Assembly (NCBI GenBank): GCA_018267545.1
Contig: JAFDYG010000265.1
Location: 1-34,604, forward strand
From: Bacteroidota bacterium
GTDB lineage: Bacteria; Bacteroidota; Bacteroidia; Chitinophagales; Chitinophagaceae
DNA length: 34,604 nucleotides
Direction of reading: 5' to 3'
Of the stretch, positions 30,909 through 34,604 are shown piece after piece. The notes below the pieces were generated by a model, which saw only the letters and a program-made list of their open reading frames with translations, had not been told where the DNA came from and ran no database searches. Position 1 is the stretch's first letter, and the number at the start of each line of letters is the position of its first letter. Both the position numbers and the translations under genes were made by a program.

Positions 30909-33074
30909 TTATCTCCCACCTCCCGGACAATTCTTCCGCAAAAAATCCGTAAAAAGGTGAGCCAGGTGCTGCTGCGTCCCCTCCCCCTCGAAAATCCCAT
31001 GGCTCCGGTTCGGATAAGCCATGAAAGAGAACACTTTATTGTATTTTATCAGCGCATTCAACAACCTTTCCGCATTCTGATAGTGAACGTTGTCATCTCC
31101 CGTCCCATGAATATATAACAGATTGCCTTTCAAATTCTTAGCATATGTTATCGGGGACCCCGCCACAAAGTCCTCCCGATTCTCCTGCGGCAGCCCCATA
31201 TACCGTTCCTGGTAGATATTGTCATAGCTCAGCTGATTGCCCACTGCCGCAATCGCAATCCCGGTCTTGTAGATGTCCGGATACTGAAACATGAGGTTCA
31301 AAGTGCTCGACCCTCCCCCGCTCCATCCCCATACGGCCACCCGGCTGCTGTCCACGAATCGCCACTTCAGGATCTCCCTGGCCGCCATCGCCTGGTCACG
31401 GATATTCAGCCGGCCAATCTTTCTATAGATGCTTTTCCGCCACTCCCGCCCCTTCGGCGCCGGCGTACCCCGATTCTCCACACTTATGTAGATATAGCCG
31501 TCAGCAGCCATATTACCTGCATACAGGAAGTTATTCCCGGTACCGTATTCGTCCGTCACCGTCTGCGCAGCCGGCTCTCCATAGACGTAGAAAAGCACCG
31601 GATACTTTTTCGTACTGTCAAAAGGAACCGGCTTGACCATCCAGCCGTCCATCTGCACCCCATCGGCCGTAGTGACCTTGAAGAATTCGACCTTGCTCCT
31701 TGGCCCCTCATTGTCCCCCGCGCTGGTGGCCGTCATCAGCGTCTGGTGCGCCGGCAGACCCACCCACTCCTGTTTCTCCCCCATATTGGCGCTGCTATAG
31801 GTATGCAAGGCATACAGTCCGCTGGGCGACAGGTCGTATTCGTGCGTCCCCGGCTCGCTGACCGGCGTCAGCCGCTCCATCTTCCCCTTCCCGTCCAGAC
31901 GGGTACGGAAAAGGTATTTCTGCGTCGCATTCTCAGGAGAGGCGATGAAATATACCCAGTTGTTCTTCTCGTCGATAAGGCTCACATGGATGACGTCATA
32001 GTCTCCCTTCGTGACCAGCGTTTCCTTCTTTCCATCCCGGCTGACCCGGTAGATATGACGCCAGCCATCCTTTTCCGTCACCCACAGGAATTCCTTTCCC
32101 CCATTCAGCCAGTCCCAGCCCGCGACCACACCGTCCTGCCAGGCCCCCTTACATTCGATATAGGCGGCGTCCGTTTCGTCGTAGATGGGACTGGTCTTGC
32201 CGGTGGCTATATCGCAAAAAAACAGCTTGCTTTCGTTCTGCTTACGGTTCAGCTGCTGGATGACAAGCTCCGAGGAATTGGCCGCCCATTCCATCCGCGG
32301 TAAATAGGTCTGGCGAGGATCGCCAGGGATGTCCATAAAACGATTCGTCCCCGCAGCCACGTCCACCACCCCGATCTTATACGGCGAAGGCGCTTCCCCG
32401 GCCACCGGATATTCAACCGGGACCACATAGGGATAGGTCGAATCGGTGGTATTCAGCATCAGATAGTCCTTGACCTGGTTGGCGTCGATCTGCCAGTAGG
32501 CAATGTACCGGCTGTCCGGGCTCCACCGGAAGCCATCCCGGCACTCCAGCTCTTCCTCATAGACCCAGTCGAAGGTTCCGTTAATCAGCTTGCGCGTCCC
32601 CTCCGTCGAGGTCAGACACTTTACGACGCCCGTAGCCAGCTCCTCCACATAGACGTTGTGCTCGCTCGAATAGGCCACCCGGCTGCCATCGGGCGAGAGC
32701 TTTGCGAAAAGCAACGAAGACGCAGGCCGCCCCTTCCCTACCTGACTCAGCTGGTGGCTGGCAAGATCATAGACCCAGTAGTCACCCCTCGTATCGTAAC
32801 GCCATACCCGTTTTGCATTTACAAACAACAGGAGCTTCTTTCCGTCTTCCGAAAAGGCAAAGCTCTTTATATCCAGCCCCTTCAATTGCTCCTTGTCGAC
32901 TACCACCGTCTCCTTATGTCCCGGAAAATCAACCCGGACAATGTTTCCGGCCGATGTTCGAATGTCTTCATAATAGGAGTTCCCCTCCCTGGTCCACCTT
33001 AAAAGAGAAGAACCCGGCTGCGCAAACACAGAACCACAAAGACATAAGCATAGAACCAATAGGGGTAACCGCAT
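30909..33074 (-). CDS. Dipeptidyl peptidase IV (peptidase family S9B)
   Basis: A 721-residue exported serine peptidase that removes X-Pro or X-Ala dipeptides from peptides in the periplasm or at the surface. A signal peptide (PLLVLCLCLCGSVFAQ) precedes a DPP-IV N-terminal beta-propeller (PF00930, about 60-480), which contains the DWVYEEEL glutamate motif that holds the substrate amino terminus. The alpha/beta-hydrolase domain (PF00326) follows from about 500. The triad is Ser585 (VWGWSGGGSS), Asp660 (IHGTGDDNVHYQ) and His692 (NRSHGIFEG), all in the correct order and spacing. It ends just upstream of the rpsJ promoter and has no functional link to the ribosome. An imperfect TAATTTG at 33097-33103 may be its promoter. 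Confidence 0.97.
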   Translation of the reverse strand: MRLPLLVLCLCLCGSVFAQPGSSLLRWTREGNSYYEDIRTSAGNIVRVDFPGHKETVVVDKEQLKGLDIKSFAFSEDGKKLLLFVNAKRVWRYDTRGDYWVYDLASHQLSQVGKGRPASSLLFAKLSPDGSRVAYSSEHNVYVEELATGVVKCLTSTEGTRKLINGTFDWVYEEELECRDGFRWSPDSRYIAYWQIDANQVKDYLMLNTTDSTYPYVVPVEYPVAGEAPSPYKIGVVDVAAGTNRFMDIPGDPRQTYLPRMEWAANSSELVIQQLNRKQNESKLFFCDIATGKTSPIYDETDAAYIECKGAWQDGVVAGWDWLNGGKEFLWVTEKDGWRHIYRVSRDGKKETLVTKGDYDVIHVSLIDEKNNWVYFIASPENATQKYLFRTRLDGKGKMERLTPVSEPGTHEYDLSPSGLYALHTYSSANMGEKQEWVGLPAHQTLMTATSAGDNEGPRSKVEFFKVTTADGVQMDGWMVKPVPFDSTKKYPVLFYVYGEPAAQTVTDEYGTGNNFLYAGNMAADGYIYISVENRGTPAPKGREWRKSIYRKIGRLNIRDQAMAAREILKWRFVDSSRVAVWGWSGGGSSTLNLMFQYPDIYKTGIAIAAVGNQLSYDNIYQERYMGLPQENREDFVAGSPITYAKNLKGNLLYIHGTGDDNVHYQNAERLLNALIKYNKVFSFMAYPNRSHGIFEGEGTQQHLAHLFTDFLRKNCPGGGR

Positions 33075-33145
33075 GACGATATTTTTTGTAGGCGTGCAAA
33101 TTAGGCCATTTCACCCAAACCCGCCGACCGCATATCACTAAAAAA

Positions 33146-33173
33146 GCCCGGGAGACTTTTAGACTCGCCGGGC
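33146..33173 (-). terminator. Terminator downstream of the YXWGXW-type gene
   Basis: GCCCGG (33146-33151) pairs with CCGGGC (33168-33173). On the minus strand it is followed by TTTTTT (33145-33140). It lies 27 bp after the stop of the small gene and keeps it separate from the DPP IV gene. The stem is short and the loop long, so strength is uncertain. Confidence 0.6.
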
Positions 33174-33200
33174 CATAATTACAAAGTTTCATAATGAGGA

Positions 33201-33506
33201 TTAACGCCTTCTCCAACGGCCGGGAATCCACTGATATCCCCTGCGGGCGTGCGTCCACCGACCCGGAACCCATACCCAGCCAGGATGAGGAGGAGAGACC
33301 CAGTGACCGCCTACAGCAACGTATTGACCATTGCGGTATTCCCAGTCTTCGTCGACCCAAACGTGCGCCCGGCTGGGGGCAACGGGTCTTACCACGCGAT
33401 GCCACTCGGGACGAACCGTTACATAGACCTGCGCAGAAGCTGACATAGAACCTGCCGCAACCAGGACGATAACTAAAAGCGCCAGTTTAACTACATACTT
33501 TTTCAT
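33201..33506 (-). CDS. Small secreted protein with WxxGxW-type repeats
   Basis: A 101-residue exported protein. The signal peptide is KKYVVKLALLVIVLVAAGSMSASAQ, cut near residue 26. The mature part is rich in Trp, Arg and Pro with W-x(2-3)-G-x-W units: VAVGGHWVSPPHPGWVWVPGRW and GYQWIPGRWRRR, the pattern of the YXWGXW repeat family (PF12779). Such proteins are found in the envelope of many Gram-negative bacteria; function is not known. A good promoter (33566-33595) lies upstream, and its 5' leader holds a small hairpin (33524-33540). It is a single-gene unit between fusA and the DPP IV gene. Confidence 0.9.
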   Translation of the reverse strand: MKKYVVKLALLVIVLVAAGSMSASAQVYVTVRPEWHRVVRPVAPSRAHVWVDEDWEYRNGQYVAVGGHWVSPPHPGWVWVPGRWTHARRGYQWIPGRWRRR

Positions 33507-33523
33507 ATGTTGGTTTTTAAGTT

Positions 33524-33540
33524 TGACTATTGGATAGTCA
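33524..33540 (-). other. Inverted repeat in the leader of the small secreted protein gene
   Basis: TGACTAT (33524-33530) and ATAGTCA (33534-33540) flank TGG, a perfect 7-bp stem with a 3-base loop. It lies between the promoter and the start codon, so it could be an RNA element or an operator. Confidence 0.5.
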
Positions 33541-33565
33541 TAGGTCAGCGAGGTTTAAAACGAGC

Positions 33566-33595
33566 CAAAAATACACTTAGTACACAATAATCAAA
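33566..33595 (-). promoter_or_regulatory. Promoter of the WxxGxW-repeat protein gene
   Basis: On the minus strand TTTG (33592-33595) and TATTTTTG (33566-33573) match the Bacteroidota -33/-7 model with an 18-bp spacer. The predicted leader is about 55 nt. Confidence 0.7.
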
Positions 33596-33598
33596 AAT

Positions 33599-33634
33599 TA
33601 AGCCCCGCCATCTCTTTCGATTCGGCGGGGCTTA
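33599..33634 (-). terminator. Intrinsic terminator of fusA
   Basis: An 11-bp perfect stem (TAAGCCCCGCC at 33599-33609 with GGCGGGGCTTA at 33624-33634) has a 14-base loop; ATTTTTGA follows on the minus strand. It lies 27 bp after the fusA stop and shows that fusA is not co-transcribed with the S10 cluster. Confidence 0.9.
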
Positions 33635-33661
33635 TCAAAACTATGTATTTACCGGTAAATA

Positions 33662-34604
33662 TTAAGCATTCACCTTTTTGCCCTTCACCTTGGCGATCAC
33701 TTCCTCGGCGATGTTGTTCGGAGCCGGGGCATAGTGAGAGAATTCCATGGTAGAAGTCGCACGGCCGGAGCTCATCGAACGAAGCTCGGTTACATAACCG
33801 AACATTTCCTTCAGAGGCACCTTAGCCTTGATGACCTGCAGGTTGTTACGGCTGTCCATACCTTCCAGGATACCCCGGCGGCGGTTCAGGTCACCCGTTA
33901 CATCACCCATGTACTGGTCGGGAGTCAATACTTCCACTTTCATGATGGGTTCCAGCAGCTGAGGCTTAGCCTTTGCGCCAGCTTCACGGAAACCGGACTT
34001 GGCGCAAAGCTCGAAGCTCATCGCGTCGGAGTCCACATCGTGGTAGCTACCGTCGAATACGCGGACCTTCATGCTCGTCAGGGGATAGCCGGCGAGAACG
34101 CCCGTTCCCATACAGCTTTCGAAGCCCTTCTGGATCGGCTGGATAAATTCCTTGGGAATGCTGCCACCGAAGATATCGTTGACGAACTGGAATTCCTTTC
34201 CTTCGTTTTCCTTCAGCCATTCTTCATCGGCAGGGCCGAGCTCGAATTGGATGTCGGCGAACTTACCACGACCACCCGTTTGCTTCTTCAACACTTCGCG
34301 GTGCTGAATAGCCTTGGTGAACGCTTCCTTATAGGCAACCTGGGGAGCACCCTGGTTTACTTCTACTTTAAACTCGCGGCGCATACGGTCCACGATGATT
34401 TCCAGGTGCAGCTCACCCATACCACGAAGGATGGTCTGGCCTGTTTCCTCGTCTGTGTTTACGCGCAGCGTGGGATCTTCTTCCACCAGCTTGGCGATGG
34501 CCATACCCATTTTGTCAACGTCGGCCTGAGCCTTGGGCTCGATGGCGATGGCGATAACAGGCTCGGGGATGAACATGTTTTCCAGGACGATGGGGTGCTT
34601 TTCA
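33662..34604 (-). CDS. fusA: Elongation factor G, C-terminal part (cut by window edge)
   Basis: The last 313 codons of EF-G, the GTPase that drives translocation on the ribosome. The frame runs past the first internal Met to the window end (EKHPIVLEN before MFIPEPV). The sequence covers the end of domain II, domain III ([35 protein letters not shown]), domain IV ([55 protein letters not shown]) and domain V ([63 protein letters not shown]). The G domain is off the window, so a paralogue (EF-G2) cannot be fully excluded, but the location beside the S10 cluster supports the main copy. Confidence 0.96.
   Translation of the reverse strand, partial: EKHPIVLENMFIPEPVIAIAIEPKAQADVDKMGMAIAKLVEEDPTLRVNTDEETGQTILRGMGELHLEIIVDRMRREFKVEVNQGAPQVAYKEAFTKAIQHREVLKKQTGGRGKFADIQFELGPADEEWLKENEGKEFQFVNDIFGGSIPKEFIQPIQKGFESCMGTGVLAGYPLTSMKVRVFDGSYHDVDSDAMSFELCAKSGFREAGAKAKPQLLEPIMKVEVLTPDQYMGDVTGDLNRRRGILEGMDSRNNLQVIKAKVPLKEMFGYVTELRSMSSGRATSTMEFSHYAPAPNNIAEEVIAKVKGKKVNA

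Overview
The window looks like a chromosomal segment of a Bacteroidota bacterium, most probably a Chitinophagaceae-type soil organism (inference). The signs are a SusC/SusD outer-membrane pair, promoters with the Bacteroidota -7 element TAnnTTTG, few Shine-Dalgarno sequences, long zinc-free S14, a WG-repeat protein, a YXWGXW-type secreted protein and ORF6N/DUF6934-like small proteins. There are no tRNA or rRNA genes, IS elements, CRISPR arrays or phage genes that I can see.

Layout. 1-3289 (-): the start of a SusD-like lipoprotein gene (cut by the window edge) behind a SusC/RagA TonB-dependent transporter gene. 3465-3936 (+): two tiny genes, a shortened DUF6934-like protein and a 54-aa protein. 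3941-5461 (-): a secreted sulfatase. 5480-6001 (+): a hotdog acyl-CoA thioesterase, divergent from the sulfatase. 6006-8813 (-): a LytTR two-component system (TPR-linked LytS-type kinase and its regulator). 8949-10755 (+): a membrane protein and a secreted WG-repeat protein. Between the kinase gene and this pair lies an 11-bp direct repeat with a 21-bp period, a geometry expected of LytTR sites. 10780-13140 (-): a TPR protein and an acyltransferase. 13199-14360 (+): an HxpB-like HAD phosphatase and an internally shortened ORF6N protein.

14430-18962 (-): rpsA (S1) with a hairpin leader, a VOC protein coupled to an HI0933/BaiN flavoprotein, and map. 19030-30784 (-): a nearly complete S10-spc ribosomal protein cluster, transcribed rpsJ-rplC-rplD-rplW-rplB-rpsS-rplV-rpsC-rplP-rpmC-rpsQ-rplN-rplX-rplE-rpsN-rpsH-rplF-rplR-rpsE-rpmD-rplO-secY. 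It has a textbook Bacteroidota promoter upstream of rpsJ. 30909-33506 (-): a dipeptidyl peptidase IV and a YXWGXW-type secreted protein. 33662-34604 (-): the C-terminal part of fusA.

The core is translation machinery plus its membrane outlet (SecY) and N-terminal Met removal (Map). Points that deserve attention are hairpins in many spacers of the ribosomal cluster, including a 340-nt gap between rpsJ and rplC; an RGG/RGD-rich tail on S3; the separation of fusA from rpsJ by two envelope genes; the absence of infA, rpmJ and the alpha operon downstream of secY-map; the hairpin just upstream of the rpsA start codon; the candidate LytTR site; and two small proteins that seem to have lost their middle parts in frame. 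I found no unmistakably new defence or mobile system. The best candidates for something undescribed are the tiny gene pair at 3465-3936 and the regulatory RNA structures of the ribosomal cluster.
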